In this document: one piece after another, positions 1-13,300 of the stretch
How the letters are laid out: each line of letters starts with the position of its first letter
Numbering within the stretch: position 1 is the stretch's first letter
Notes under the pieces: model-generated
Seen by the model: the letters and a program-made list of their open reading frames with translations, nothing else
The model's database searches: none
Told to the model about the DNA's origin: nothing
Made by a program: the position numbers and the translations under genes
NCBI GenBank assembly: GCA_007570785.1
Contig: ML664152.1
Location: 738,640 to 802,639, forward strand
Length of the DNA stretch: 64,000 nt
From: Antilocapra americana
Lineage: Eukaryota > Chordata > Mammalia > Artiodactyla > Antilocapridae
Direction of reading: 5' to 3'

Positions 1-454
1 ATTACTTTAAACACAAATCCAAGCCTGGCCCATAGTAAAAACAAAAGTAAGAAAACTGATTTTTGGTTTTGGTTTGGATGACATAAGCTACGCACCAGGT
101 TCACATTTATCATACCTGAATGCAACCGTGTGTAGTTGAAAAAAGAAAATTTCTCAGTGTGAGGCAACACCCTCTGCCTAGCCCCATGAGGTGCACTGCA
201 GACACCCTCGTCTCTCCCCCAGACGGCTGGAGGCACAGGGAAGTAACTCTGTCTGTACACACTTGCAAGTTCAGCACACTGAGATGAAGAGGTGGGCATG
301 ACAAATGAGCCACGTCACAACACAAGTAACACACTCAAAATATCAAAGCTGGCACACGAAAGTGGCTTTAAAAGTAAAACATGAAAGTCTAAAATAAGTC
401 CTCTGAAATACAGTGCAGTTATAATATTGCTTCTGTTCATGTTTTGGTGTTTAG

Positions 455-557
455 GCCACAAGGCATGTAGCATCTTAGCTCTTCGGCCATGGAGTGAACC
501 CACACCCTCTGCATTGGAAGGTAAAGTCTTAAGTACTGGACAGCCAGGGAAGTCCTG
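455..557 (-). mobile_element. CHR-type tRNA-derived SINE, fragment
   Basis: On the minus strand: CAGGACTTCCCTGGCTGTCC, an internal promoter-like stretch and the ACCCACACC..GCCGAAGAG body. Old, diverged cetartiodactyl SINE. Confidence 0.55.
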
Positions 558-865
558 CCAACATTCTATAAGCCCAACTAAACCTCATACCAATACCTGG
601 TTAAAATATGACACACACACACAAACCTACAGTGATATCCTTCATAAACACAGATGTAAAATCCACTAACAAAAGATCAGCAAATCAAATCCAACAATAT
701 ATTAAAAGGGTAGTTCATCACCACCACACATGTAGGTTTGGTTTAACCTTCAAAAATCACTCAGTATAATTAACCCTATTATGAGAGTAAAAGAAATATA
801 GCTATCTCAAAAGATTTTGAAGAAGCAGCATAGAAAGAAAAGGGAACTTCCTCAATCAGATGAAA

Positions 866-1327
866 GGTATCCATGAAAAACTTACAACTAACATCGTACA
901 TACTGATGAAACAATGAACATCTTCCCCCAGGATCAGAAACAAGGCAAGAATGACCGCCCTCACCTGTTTCATTTAACACCACACTGGAAGTGGCAGACA
1001 TTGCAAAAAGGAGGAAAAGAAATAAAAGACAAAGACTGGAAAGAAACAAAGCTGTCTGTATTTGCCGAAGGTGTGCTCACCTACATAGAAAACCTTAGAA
1101 ATCTATAAAAACACTGCTAGTATACGGGAGTTTAGCAAAGTAAGGAGATACAAGGTTAACATGCAACAATTATATACACGTATGTATCTATGATGTGTTG
1201 GCTCATGGCAAACAAATGGATAATAAAATTAAGCCCATTTCCAATACTGCAACAAACCTAAATACTTAAGGATACATTTAATAAAATAATGTTCAAGTCC
1301 TCTTTCTCGAAAACTATACAGAGTAAG
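866..1327 (+). mobile_element. L1 LINE ORF2 remnant
   Basis: The plus strand resembles the reverse-transcriptase end of L1 ORF2 (stretches akin to CTTACAACTAACATC and TTTGCCGAAGGTGTG). Decayed, with stop codons. Confidence 0.6.
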
Positions 1328-1523
1328 ACTTCCCTGGTGGCTCCTTCTGCCTACAATGTAGGAGACCCGGGCTCGATCCCTGGATGGGGAAGATCCTCTG
1401 GAGAAGGAAATGGCACTCCAGTATTGTCACCTGGAAAAACCCATGGGAGGAGCCTGGTAGGCTACAGTCCATGGGGTCGCAAAGAGTCGGACACGACTGA
1501 GCGACTTTACTTCACTTTACTTC
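1328..1523 (+). mobile_element. Bov-tA SINE
   Basis: tRNA-like head ACTTCCCTGGTGGCTC, BovA body and tail end GGACACGACTGAGCGAC. Flanked by a perfect 12-base target duplication, ATACAGAGTAAG, at 1316-1327 and 1524-1535. Inserted in an L1 remnant. Confidence 0.93.
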
Positions 1524-1957
1524 ATACAGAGTAAGGGGAAAAGTAAATGATAAAATTAAAGATGCAATACTAACCCAAGTATTAAAATAAATCATGAAGG
1601 AAGGGATAATGCATGTTGAGAGTAAGGTGTTAGGATGTCAAACAGCTGCTGAAAAAGAAAGCACAGGAAATAAAGGACAATAATCATGTCAAAAGAGGTC
1701 TTAATAGTGGTGGGAACATAAGTGTGTAGTTTTCAAAAAAAAAAACCTAAAGATACGATGATTTTAAATTATGAAAAATCTTCACTGACACAAAGTAAGG
1801 ACAGAAAATGTAACAAAATGTGTTTTTTCAAAGAATTAGAAATCTAATCTACAAATGGAATTTTGGGTTATTATAGCAAAGTAAAGATACTGTTGACACA
1901 AAAAATGAGAAGTATAATCACAAAAAACAAATGATGTACAGATTGATATATGAGGTC

Positions 1958-2268
1958 AAAGCAGTCCATCCTAAAGGAAATCAACCCTGAATATTCATTG
2001 GAAGAACTGATGCTTAAGTTGAAGCTCCTGATACTTTGACCACCTGATGTGAAGAGTTGATTCATTGGAAAACACCCTGATGCTGGGAAAGATTGAGCGC
2101 AGGAGGAGGAAGGGGGTGACAAGGATGAGATGGTTGGAGGCATCACTGACTCGATGGACATGAGTTTGAGCAAATACTGGGAGACAGTGAAGGACAGGAA
2201 AGCCTGGCGTGCTGTAGTCCATGGGGTCGCAAAGAATCAGACATGACTTAGTGACTGAACAAGAAGGA
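1958..2268 (+). mobile_element. BovB LINE 3' end fragment
   Basis: About 310 bases of the BovB 3' terminus, with CCTGAATATTCATTGG, GATGCTGGGAAAGATTG and a closing CATGGGGTCGCAAAG. Strongly 5' truncated. Confidence 0.9.
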
Positions 2269-2993
2269 AATAAACAAAAATCCCGAAAGAAAATATCTGT
2301 GATTGTCTATTCTTAATGGGACTAAAATATTTTCCTTATAACATAAACTTTTTAGTATTTATGATATTAGTATGTAAAATTATACTCACATGACCAATTC
2401 TAGCACTAAGGATAAGTAACTGATATAATCTCCTTTAAAAAATTAGTCACTGGTTTTAAAGGCATTCCTCGAAGTAACACAAAATGACATTAAAAAATTC
2501 TGCCGAACAGATAAGGTACCAACACAGATCCCAATAGCCTGTCACTGCAATGTTGTAGTCATTAAGAACTACAAACAGAACTCCTTTATGCTCTACAGCC
2601 CTTTACACCTTCCAACATTACCTCTTCACACCTTCCTCCAACGTGAATAATTTAAAAAAACCACTATATCCTTTGTGTAAGGACACAGAGGCCTCTGTTG
2701 ATCCGCAGACACCTCACAAACTACCAAGAACGTAACACCCACGTGGAGCATCAGGCAAGGCCCACCTCACTGAGAGCACCACCTCCTGTCCCGGCCAGCT
2801 GCGCTTCCGCCAACTCACGCTCATGCATCGTCTCGCTTTCTTTGTTTTGCAGAAATGTCTGTGGAAGTAATAACAGTTTGAGCGGTAATAATGCCAAGAA
2901 AGTGTTACCATGGAAAGGGTCCCCAGATCTCGAAGACAGAAAATATCCTAATCAAATAAACCTGCAGTTTTAAATAGGATTAATAACACTCAG

Positions 2994-3196
2994 GGCTTCC
3001 CCAGTGGCTCAGGAGGTAAAGAATCCACCTGCAAGGCAGGAGACATGGGTCTGATCTCTGGTCAGGAAGATCCCCTGGAGGAGGAAACGGCAACCCACTC
3101 TAGTGTCCTAGCCTGAAAAATCCCAGGGGCACAGAAGCCTGGGAGGTTATTGTCCATGGGGTTGCAGAGAGTTGAATACAACCGAGCTACTAAGTG
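2994..3196 (+). mobile_element. Bov-tA SINE
   Basis: GGCTTCCCCAGTGGCTCAGG head, GATCCCCTGGAGGAGG middle, CATGGGGTTGCAGAGAG end; moderately diverged. Confidence 0.9.
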
Positions 3197-4178
3197 TGCA
3201 TGCTAGTAGTCACAGTGACGCTCAATTTGAAAATGTTCTCCTATTTAAGCGCTTTCTGTCTAAAGCGACTTACTAGTTTAGCTTTCAAAAACCAAAACTG
3301 CACTGCATTTTTCCAAGTAACTCGTTACAAAGCAATCACCAAAGAATAAACCAAGTGTGCGCTCATCTGCCATAATCTATTAAGGAAGAATTCCCACCCA
3401 AAGGACAGCCAGTGTTGAGGACTGACCTAAAACTCCACTTTCACTAAAGACTACAGCTGCAACCTTCAAGAGTAACAGGCATAAAGGACATGAGCGTTCA
3501 ACTTCCTTCCAAGAAGTGAGTTCGCCCTTATCCAGGCTGCAACCACAGGGAACGCAAGGGTCTAAACCCCACCCACGTCAAGGCCATCTATGAAGCTGAC
3601 GTTCTCTTTACAACTTTGGTTGTCATCCACACTATACAGAGGTGGTTCCGGTTGTTTGCTTCAAGACCACATTAAGATAAGAGAGAAGACATTAACAGAT
3701 TTTTCCCACTGCTGGAAGGAAGCAACTTTGTCCTGAAAACACCTCTGCTAGAATGCAGCCCAAAGCAGGGATAGGGTCCTAAGTCAGGACATTTCCTCCT
3801 CACAGTTCCTGCAACCAAGGAGGTGCCTCTTGCAATTTTACTCCAACAAGAATCCTTCACAAGACTGGACTTTGAAGGTGCAAACAAAAAACAGAGTCTG
3901 GTGGGGGAGGGGAAGCAGATGACCTTTGCTGGTCAAGGTGACTCGGATTCCCACTAAGGTGTCTCAAAAGCTTCTCCCCGCCTCCACACACACGCTTAAG
4001 AGCTGCCGGGGCCACCCTGCTGGCAGAGCCCTGCCACACGAAGTCCCTGCAGCTTCAGTGAGGAGGTGCCATGTATCTGGGGGGCCCAGGGGCCTGACTC
4101 CTCATGACTGCTGGTCCCTCTGGAGCCACAGCAATTCCATGACCCACTGGACGGAGGCAGAGGCTCTTCCTCACTTAC

Positions 4179-4331
4179 TTTCAGACGCGTGTTCTCCTCC
4201 TGAAGCTCTTTGATACTGGCAGCAATGCAGTTGTCCTGCAGGCCTAATTTCCAGTTCAGATGTAGTATTTCTTCATTTTTATTTACTAAGTCATTTTTAA
4301 TATTTTTTAATTGTTCTTTTAAGTCCAAAAC
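4179..4331 (-). CDS. PCNT: PCNT exon 27, last exon in window
   Basis: Acceptor TAATGCAAG before GTTTTGG, donor AAA|GTAAGT; 51 codons, phase 0. It encodes VLDLKEQLKNIKNDLVNKN, EEILHLNWKLGLQD and ends EENTRLK. Human continues with VIYTRSSEIEEL; I found no such exon in positions 1-4178, so the gene continues beyond the left edge. Confidence 0.95.
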
Positions 4332-7300
4332 CTTGCATTAAAGGAGGTAAGCATTAAAAGTTATCTAATATTCTAATTAACCTTAATAATTATTAAATCA
4401 CTTGAAAGATTTAAAACACAAGCCAGAAAAATTTATTATTATCCCACAATCCACACAAGTGTTAAAATTACAAAGCAAATACAAACTGTGTCGCATGGAC
4501 ATGCTGCACACAAGCAGGGAGGCCCCGGCAGACACAAACAGCAAGGGAGCGCCCGTGAGGGCCCCACGCACCTCAGCCTCCCGTTGCCTAAGAGCCCCCT
4601 GCACCGCCTCCAGCTGGGCTTCCAGACGACCGCCCTCGAGGGGCACCGGGCACTTGCCCTCATCCAGTCTGGACTGCAGTGCAGACACCTGAAGCAGGTT
4701 ACTCATCTGCTGCTCCTGTAATGCCTCTCTGTCCTGTGTAAGGAAACATGGTTCATTTTAGGCACGTGCTTCAGGAAATCAGGGGCCTCAGACTGCTGTC
4801 TGCTGCTGCAGGGCAGGTCACGCTCGGGCCTCCTGAAGCATGCCTATGCACACCTGCAGTGCACTCAGCCCACAGACCCAGCCATGCTCCAGAGCCACAC
4901 CTGCCTGGTGGAGGGCACAGCCCAAACGGAGCAACTGCACACTCAAGATTCCCCTGTAAGGAAGCTGTCCCAGTAACTACTCAACACGGCACAAAAAGAA
5001 TCTCTAAACTGTTAGCAGTTAAAAAAAAAAAAAAAAACAGAAACAATTTGCCAAAGAACAGGGCAGTGGCTGACAATGCCTCTGTACAATGAAGGTGAAC
5101 AGCTCATTAATAAGTTTCCAAGGAACATTTAACATGGATAAAATATTAAGCGGGGAACAAACATGCATTCAAAGTTGTACATGTGGTTCAACTCTATAGA
5201 AGAAATAAAGGCATTTTCCGCACCCATGGGCCCTACTAAGCTCAGCAGCTGTCTGCTGGAGTCAGGGGTAGAACTGCCCCCAGCAGGCAGAGCGAGCAGA
5301 CTGGTGACTGGGGCTGAGGGGCCTGAGCCAGGGGTCCCTTCCACACAGCATGTCCTCAGGAGAGGTCTGGGCTTCCTCTAATGGTTCCCAGTGGTGTTTT
5401 CAAAAACCAACTCTCCTCCTGGAGGCAGTGTTTTCTCAGAGCTAAACCAATGATTCCAAAATAAAATTTCTCACTGAGTCTCAGAGACTTTCCAGCTAGT
5501 AACCGTGAAACTTCCAATGACACGAAATACAAGAAAGCTTGTTTTCATGAACCAAATGCATGGAGGAGGTCAACGCTAACCAGGAGGCCCTCCTACCCCC
5601 TCCACCCACCCCCAATCAAGAGACATGCTCACACTCATCTTACACCCTCAGACACAAGAACTGGTACATTATCGACACAAAATTCCAAACTACAACATGA
5701 AGAACCTCACTGAAGGTATTTTCACTGGGAAACTGACAAATTCGTAACTTAAAACTATGATAATTATAACTAGGCTCTATGTGTGTAATAAAACAAGCTT
5801 TCTAAACCTGAAATCTTGAGCCTGCACGTAATTAATTACTAAGGATAAACTCATAGTTCCTGTGAGATAAAGGAGTGTGAGATAAAGGAGTGCTCATAAA
5901 AGCTGGCACAAAACGTTACCGCTCTAAGTGCGCCATGTGACTGACAGTAAGACCAGAGCCCCAACACCTGGGACTTCCTGACCCACGAGAGCGACGGTGA
6001 GCCCTGACATTTGCACCCAGCCCCTACAGCCACGCCTGAGTCTGTGTCACTGAGGTGACTTGGGGGTCAGCAATGGGTGGAGGCTGGCTGCCAGGGCAGT
6101 CAGCCACGTGACGGAAGGTCAGAGCTCAGTGTCATCCTGACCTCCGGGAGGGGAGATGAGCTGAAGGGCGACCCACGAAGCCTCCACCAACTAGTGCCCC
6201 CCCACACCTGCCCTCCACAGCGCCTCCACCTGGCGGTTCCTGACCTGTACCCTTTTACAGTAACCTGGAGGTCAGCAAGTAAAGTGCTGGAGTTCTGTGA
6301 GCTGCTCTGGCAAATCTGTTGAACCCCAAGAGGGGGTCCCAGGACCCTCGGATGTATACAGGCTGACCCTGAGGTGGACGTCTGGGGGCAGGGGCACTGC
6401 TGAGGGGCTGAGCCCTAAGTGGTGAGGTCTGGCGCCACCTCCAGGTGGAGAGTGTCAGAGCTGAGCTGCACTGCAGGACACCCAGCAGGGGTCACTGGGG
6501 CTGAGAGGCCCCACACGCTTGGCGACTGTGTCCACAGTGCAGGGAACAGACAGCAGAGGGTTGAAGCCAGGGGCAGAGGAAGCCCCAGCCCAGGGCCTGC
6601 GGGAGCACTCGCCGTGCCTACCTGCTGCAGGGCCCGCACGGCTCTCCGCTGTGTCTCCAGCTCTTCTTGGAGCTGCAGCAGTTTTCTCACGGTGCTGGTG
6701 TTCATCTCCTCCAGGCGCTTGATCTCCTCTCCCTGGATTAGTACTTGTCTGTCTACCAATTCTTTCTTTAGAATCAATTCGTTAAGTCCATCTGATTTTT
6801 CTCTCAATTTTTTTTCTAACAATTCAATCTAAAACCATAAAAAATACTTCAGAAACAATAGTTCTTTAAAAATGCCCCACCTTCCAAGTTAAAAAGTACA
6901 ACACAAGTGTGAGAAAATTGAGCTGGCTGCACAGTGAAGAGAAAGAACATAATAGAACTCTCCACAAAAAGACACACGAAAATAACAGCATGGACTCCAT
7001 TAGTGAAATAAAACGAATTTTGATAGTAAAGTACAGAAAACCACTGAGCAGCAGGAAAAGAACCAACCACAGATATAGCACCGTCTGGGTCAGTGTTGAG
7101 AAGCAGGCCAAGCGCAAAGGTTACACCTACGCTCCACCTTCCCCAGTGGCTCAGCGGTAAAGAATCTGCCTGCAGTGCAGGAGACCTGGGTGCGATTCCT
7201 GGGTCGGGAAGATCCCCTGCAGGAGGGCATGGCAACCCACTGCAGTATCCTTACCTGGAGAATCCCATGGACAGAGGAGCCTGGCGGGCTACAGTCCCCG

Positions 7301-10300
7301 GTGGTGCAAGGAACTGGACACGACTTTAGGGCTAAGCAACAACAATGCTGTGACTGCACAACAGCAAGGAGGTGACAAATTATGGACAGAGTGGATTGGT
7401 GGGTGCGAGGGGTGGGCACTGTCTCCCATCTGCACGTCTGCACCTCAGGTGGGACTTCTGCAGGATGTCATCACAGGGGAACTGGGTCTTATTTCTTACA
7501 ACAGCAAGTGAATCCACAATTACCTCAAAACAAGTTTAATTTTTAAAGAGAACAAACAAGTCAACTACACCGACCCTGGACAGGAAGAGGAGGATCTGGA
7601 CCAAACAGAAAGAGAAAAGCAAGCCAGAGACGGCCCTGTGCACTAACCCCTCCCTGTCTGGGCACGCAGCAGTCAGGTGAGGAGCAGCACCAAGGGTGCA
7701 GACAAGGACAGACACAGACCAGCTCGGAGCACCTGTACCTCCTCATCCAGCTGGGCCCGCTGTCGTTTTCGTGTGCATGGAAGGTAAAAACGTCATTAAT
7801 GATAAAGCTTACAAATATCGTAGATAACAGCTCCCCGGGGCAGGGCCGGCAGGGGCGAGTGGGTGGGCTGACTTACGTGGCTGTCACGGAGGCCCGGGGA
7901 CCGCGGCCGGGCCGCATGGCGGAGCTGCTCCTCCAGCCTCTGGATCTCCTGCTGGAAGTCTTCCCGCTCACGCTCCCGCTCCACTGCCTGCTCCTGTCAC
8001 GAGGGGTGGCCTGTTCACATGTATCCCAGCATCTCCACTGCCCATGGTAACGCCACCACCCTCTGCAGTAGGAGTGGAGGATGGGGGACTGGGCGAAGGG
8101 CCCCTCTTCTCAGGCACCTTGTACAATGGAGCCACAAGAAGGGGTGCAGCTTCCAGGGGGGACCCAGGGTAGCTTCTGAGACGTGGGCAGAGACAAACAG
8201 CAGACACACGGGGCCACTGGACACCACCCCAGACCAGGGAAACACCCAAGACACCCACCAGCTGAGCTCAAGTTCACCCCAACGTCAGCACAGATGCTGC
8301 TTAACAACCTGGAAGGAAGCTCCCACCATGAAGAGGACCTCTGGTGATGCAAACGTTATCGCTCAAGACTTACGTCCATGAACTGGCGCTGGCGGCGCAG
8401 GTGCTGGTCCAGGGAGTCAATCTGCTGCCTCAGGGCAGCGAGCTCCTCGGCCTGCCGGGCACACGCCTGCTGACGAGACAGATGCTCCTCTAGCTCGGCC
8501 TCTAGAAACTGCATCTGGGAGAGCAGGGCTGCACGGTCCTTATCCGCCTGCCTTCTGGCCTCCGACTGCTCCTGGGTGACCAGCTCCACTTCCCTCCGCA
8601 GAGCTGAAGATGCAGAGCAGAGGGCAGGGAGCTGCTCAGCGTGCACGTCCAGCAGACACAAAACACGAGTGCAGCAGAGACCAGCATGCGCCTGCCATGG
8701 CAGCCCAAGACCAGCCCCGCCGGGCCAGAGCACAGGGCAGTGGGCTCCCCCACCTCCTGCCCGCCATAGGCCATGAGCTGGCGGTGGACAACAGCTGCTT
8801 CAGCAGCCTCGACCTGTCAGACCTGGAGCACACAACCTGCCACAAACAATCCACAGTTCAGCCAAAACCCACTGGAAATAAAATGAGAACTTCCATGCAC
8901 ATGAGAAGAGGGGTTGAGGATTACACACTTGAAACAAAGATTGACTAAAATAAAAAATTTTAAAGCCTAAGGAGAAAATACATCTTGAGTGTCCCCAAAT
9001 GATGTTATCACGTAATTTTCTAGGAATTATGCATTCACATATACTCTCCAACAAGGAAATATAAAATGTGACTTAAGACCTCCACCTGAGGAAATATCAG
9101 CCCAGCTAGAAGGTTCCCAGCTAACTCACTGAATGTATAGGCTCCTCGTGTACCAGGGTGACATGTCCTGAGGAAAAGGCTGACCTGTCAGCAAAGTTAC
9201 AGCTGACCTAACGTGGACAGGTGGCAAGGCCATGGGGCAAGGGAACGGGCAGGTAACTTCGCAAATGGGGTCTTCCTGAGATGGACCCCAAGGTGCTGGT
9301 ACCAGCTGGAAATTGAACCGTTAAATCCCTAAGTCTGCATCTATAGTTCACCAGCATTCAGAAGTTAGCTATTTTGGTTTATATAAGTGTCAGTCTTTCG
9401 TGACAAACTATCATCCCCACTGACACAGCATTCTCAGTAAAGTTTTCATGCTAACGATGCAGCAATGATGGCAAATGGGCACGAACATGCAGTTAGAACA
9501 ATGCCATTTACAGCTGGGGCGATGCTGTGACGGTTAGCATCGCCTGGCCAGCCACCCAGACAGGACCATTCGACCTTCGTGCAAGTAGGGCAGAGGGCAA
9601 GCATCCAGAGAGCCATTACCACCATGCCAACAGCCGACTCCAGGGCCACAGGCCCCTCAGGGCCCCCAGCCCAGGACAACGGATGGAGACAGGGCTCCTA
9701 CAGCTCAGGGACTGTACTGGGGTCCCTGAGGCGCCTGACCACTTCTCTGTAAGAACAATGAAGATCTAAGCTCCCTTTTACGTAGCCGTCTGCCACAAAA
9801 GCTCTTAAGTATTTTTACTCTTTAGTAAAAAACTGGCAAAATTTGATGCAAACATAGAGCCAATTACACAGAAATCACTCATTTACTCCTACAAACCTGA
9901 ATCCTCGTGTGCTACAGAAATAGGAATGCCTATAAATAAAAACATACAGCACCTTAAGAAATGCAAAGAGGAAGGCTGATGACTTAGGATATGAAACTCA
10001 GAAGTAAGAGAAGGGGAATGTGGCAAGAGATGCTCTGGCCTCAGACAAACTTCTGAAACGTGCTTCAAGACACTACCGCTCTGGTCAGAATGTCGTCTCG
10101 TGCCCCAGAATTCACGGGCTAGCGTTTAGGGTGATGAGGTCCTGAGGATGAAGCCTCATGAGGGGTAAGAGCCTTTATCATGAAATAATAATAATAAACA
10201 GAGCTCCTGCCCCACTTGCATGCGGACCCAGAGAGAAAGCGTGTCACCAGGAGGTGACCGTCCCAATGCTCCAGGACCGTGTGTGCAGGGGGTGGGGGGG

Positions 10301-13300
10301 CGGGGGTGTGTGTGTGGATAATGTCTGCAGCGCCCAGCCTCTGGATGGACTAAGGCCACTGCCAGCCCCAACGTGGCAGCAGGTCCCAGCTCCCAGGGGC
10401 TTTGGTGCTGACTTTTAAAGACAGCAAAAAAAAAATACACAGGATAGATGGCATCTCCTTGAAGGAGACCACAAGATGCTGCAGACTTTATGTCTTCCTA
10501 CCTAAGGCTAACATTAGACACTTCTATCTTTTAACATTTATTTATTTGACTGCATCAGGTCTTAGTTGTGGCATGTGCGTCCTAGTTCCCTGACCAGAGA
10601 TCAAACCTGGGTGCCCTGCATTGGGGACACAGAATCTTAGCTGCTGAACAACCAGGTACCTTTAAATGAAATTTTTATGTAGCCATTTATCTTGTGAAAT
10701 GTGAAATAAACCGAAGTCTCAAAGTCGGGGGCTCCAACATGGAGCTGAGGTCACCAGGAGTCGGCTTCACACACGTCCACACTGAGGAGGCCGTGGACTT
10801 CAGACTGGGGCAAATGCACATATCCCAGGACTAAGCAAGGACAGCGCTCAGGGTCAGGGCAGCCCAGACTGGCTCCTGCCCTCAGCCCCTCTTAACAGGC
10901 TCTGCAGGCAAATCGCCTTCCTCACCCTTGAAGCCCTGCCTGTCACTGTTCCGTCTCGAGACCCTTCAGTCTTCTGATTCCAAATAAGCACGTTCAGCTC
11001 CGAGGGCATGGATGCACGACCACGCACAGGTGGGCGAACCCGTGGCCTGGTGACCTGGCCCCAGAGTCAGTTGGCAGCCTTTCCTCCAAGGGCAGCCCCC
11101 CACCCTTGAGCAGCACAGAGAGCCCAGCTGCTGCCCTCGCCCCAGGCTGTGCCCGCCTGCTCACCAGCCTCCCTCTCTTGGGCCTCCACTGCCAGGGCCT
11201 CCGTCCGGCCACACAGCTCAGCATTCTCCTCCCGCAGCTCTGCCTGCCGCCGCGCTGCCCGCTGCAGCTGCTGCCTCAGGCCCTCCAGCTCGCCCACCAG
11301 GCCCCGCTCGCTCGCCTCCTTCTGGCCCAGCGCCTCCTGCAGGCCGGCTTTCTCCTCCTTGAAGCCCTCAATGATGCCTGCAGACCACACAGGGGTGGGG
11401 GTTGGGGCAGGCGGGCTGAGTGTCCTTCACACAGGGACACACAGGGCCACCTGCTCTGAGGCGCTCCCCTCCCCACACCCCTAGGAAGCACACTGGGGCC
11501 TCTCAGCCCAGCCCCTTTCCTTCTGAGGCTCTTCTAACACCCTCAGGGCCACGCTCACCCTCTGCCTTGTGCAGCTCCAATGCCAGCTGGGCCTTGGCCG
11601 TGCTCTCCGCCTCCAGCTGCTCCAGCAGCTCCTGGTGCTTCCTCACCACCTGTGCCATCTCCTCGTTCTTACAGCTGAATTCCTTCTCAAAACGAGAATG
11701 GATTTGACGAGCTTCCTCCAGCTGTGAAACATGTTGGAAAGTAGAAGCTCTCCTCATGTAGAATTTTGGTGAAATGGTAAACATCCCATGAGGAACAATG
11801 ATTCTGATGCCCAATATTATGTCAATTACTAACAAAGCAACAAGTTTTCAACAAAGGAAAGTTCCTCACATGCAGACACAGACAACCCTGCACGGACACA
11901 CCATTTGCGACCATCAGCCCCATGGGTACCTGCATGGAACACGGATGGGGAGCCCGGCACAGAAGCAGGGATGGGCCACCTGGTCACCACAGGTGGAGGA
12001 CAGGAAGGCTCCCGGGCCATCACCCCAGCAGGCAGGGACCTGACACATCTGCACCGCCTGCGACATCCCCTCCTCCCAGCATGGCCGCCATGGAGCCCCT
12101 CGTCCTCAACCCCTCTGCCTGCTGGGACCCCGGCCTTCCTTTCCTCCCAAGCTCCCAGAATGGGCATGTCCAGACTGAGGATCTGAGTCAAAACGCCAAC
12201 CCCAGCTGTCCTCACAGAGAGCTCAGCACCTGGCCTGGGCTGCCTAGCCTCCTCCTGCGCGCCACCAACTCCGACCCTTCCAGACCCAGCCTCTAAGGAA
12301 ACCTGTCAGTTTTTCCTTGAAAACAGCCCCCAACACTGCCTCTCCTTATGCCCTGCTGTGGGCCCCTGTCCAGGTGCTCAGCCACCACTGCTCCTTCCTA
12401 CAGCCAATGGCCTTTGGGCAGCCCCACTGACCCCAACCTCATTGGGGGCGCATCCTCCCCTCCAGTCACTGCCCCCTGCAAGCTTCCACCTCCTCACAGC
12501 CCACCCACCTCCCCGAGCCAACCCTGCTTCCCCCGACATGCCCATATGCCCTCTACAGAGCATACAGTGAGGGGGCAAGGAGTGAGCAAGGCCCCCCAAG
12601 ACTGCCCACATGCTCAGATGTAGGGCCATGGGCCAGGTCAGACCTGCAGATCAGTTGCCCTCCTGGGAGGTGCTTGTACATGGGGATAGTCAAAAGCACC
12701 TGGCTACTTATCACTAGATGCCACTCTGTATGGTTTCTGAGAGAAGACGGGACAAAGCCAGAGGAGACACATCCAAGGTTGACACTGCTGTTCTGCCTGC
12801 ATCCACATGTCCATGTTCCTGAGATGTCAACAGCGACGTTTCACGTGGAATTGCTTGTTTTTTTAACAGGACAACTTTGGGAAAAGGGTCTCTATTGTTT
12901 TCTATGTTTTGTTAATTCTCTGAAACATTCTAAAAGGTTAACAAAAATATCCCATTCTATAGTAATAATCTCTAAACAAAATTTTATCCCATTTGGAATT
13001 AAACTAGCATGTGAGGTACAGCAAGAGGCTGAAAACACAGGGTCTAAACTAAGTGCACCAAGGTCTTCTTTTCATTCACAGCAAGCCTCAAGGATTTCGG
13101 CTCAGAGAAGACTTCTGTTTGAGGAAAGCACATGGGTGAACATGGCTGGGAATAACAGGATCAGGGTGACACCCAGCAGAAAGAACCTCTGTCCCACCTG
13201 CATATCTGCTCAAGCACAGCGCCTGCAGGCCCCTGGGGTCAGTGCAGGCCCCTGGGGTCAGACAGCTCTGCCAACCCCTCACTCCGCCTGTCACCCTTCT

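Larger units (their letters stand above)
1..4178 (-). other. PCNT intron 27 (partial)
   Basis: Intronic sequence left of the last exon in the window. Apart from the repeats listed separately I see AT-rich sequence and no exon-like segment. The next coding exon expected from human was not found. Confidence 0.8.
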
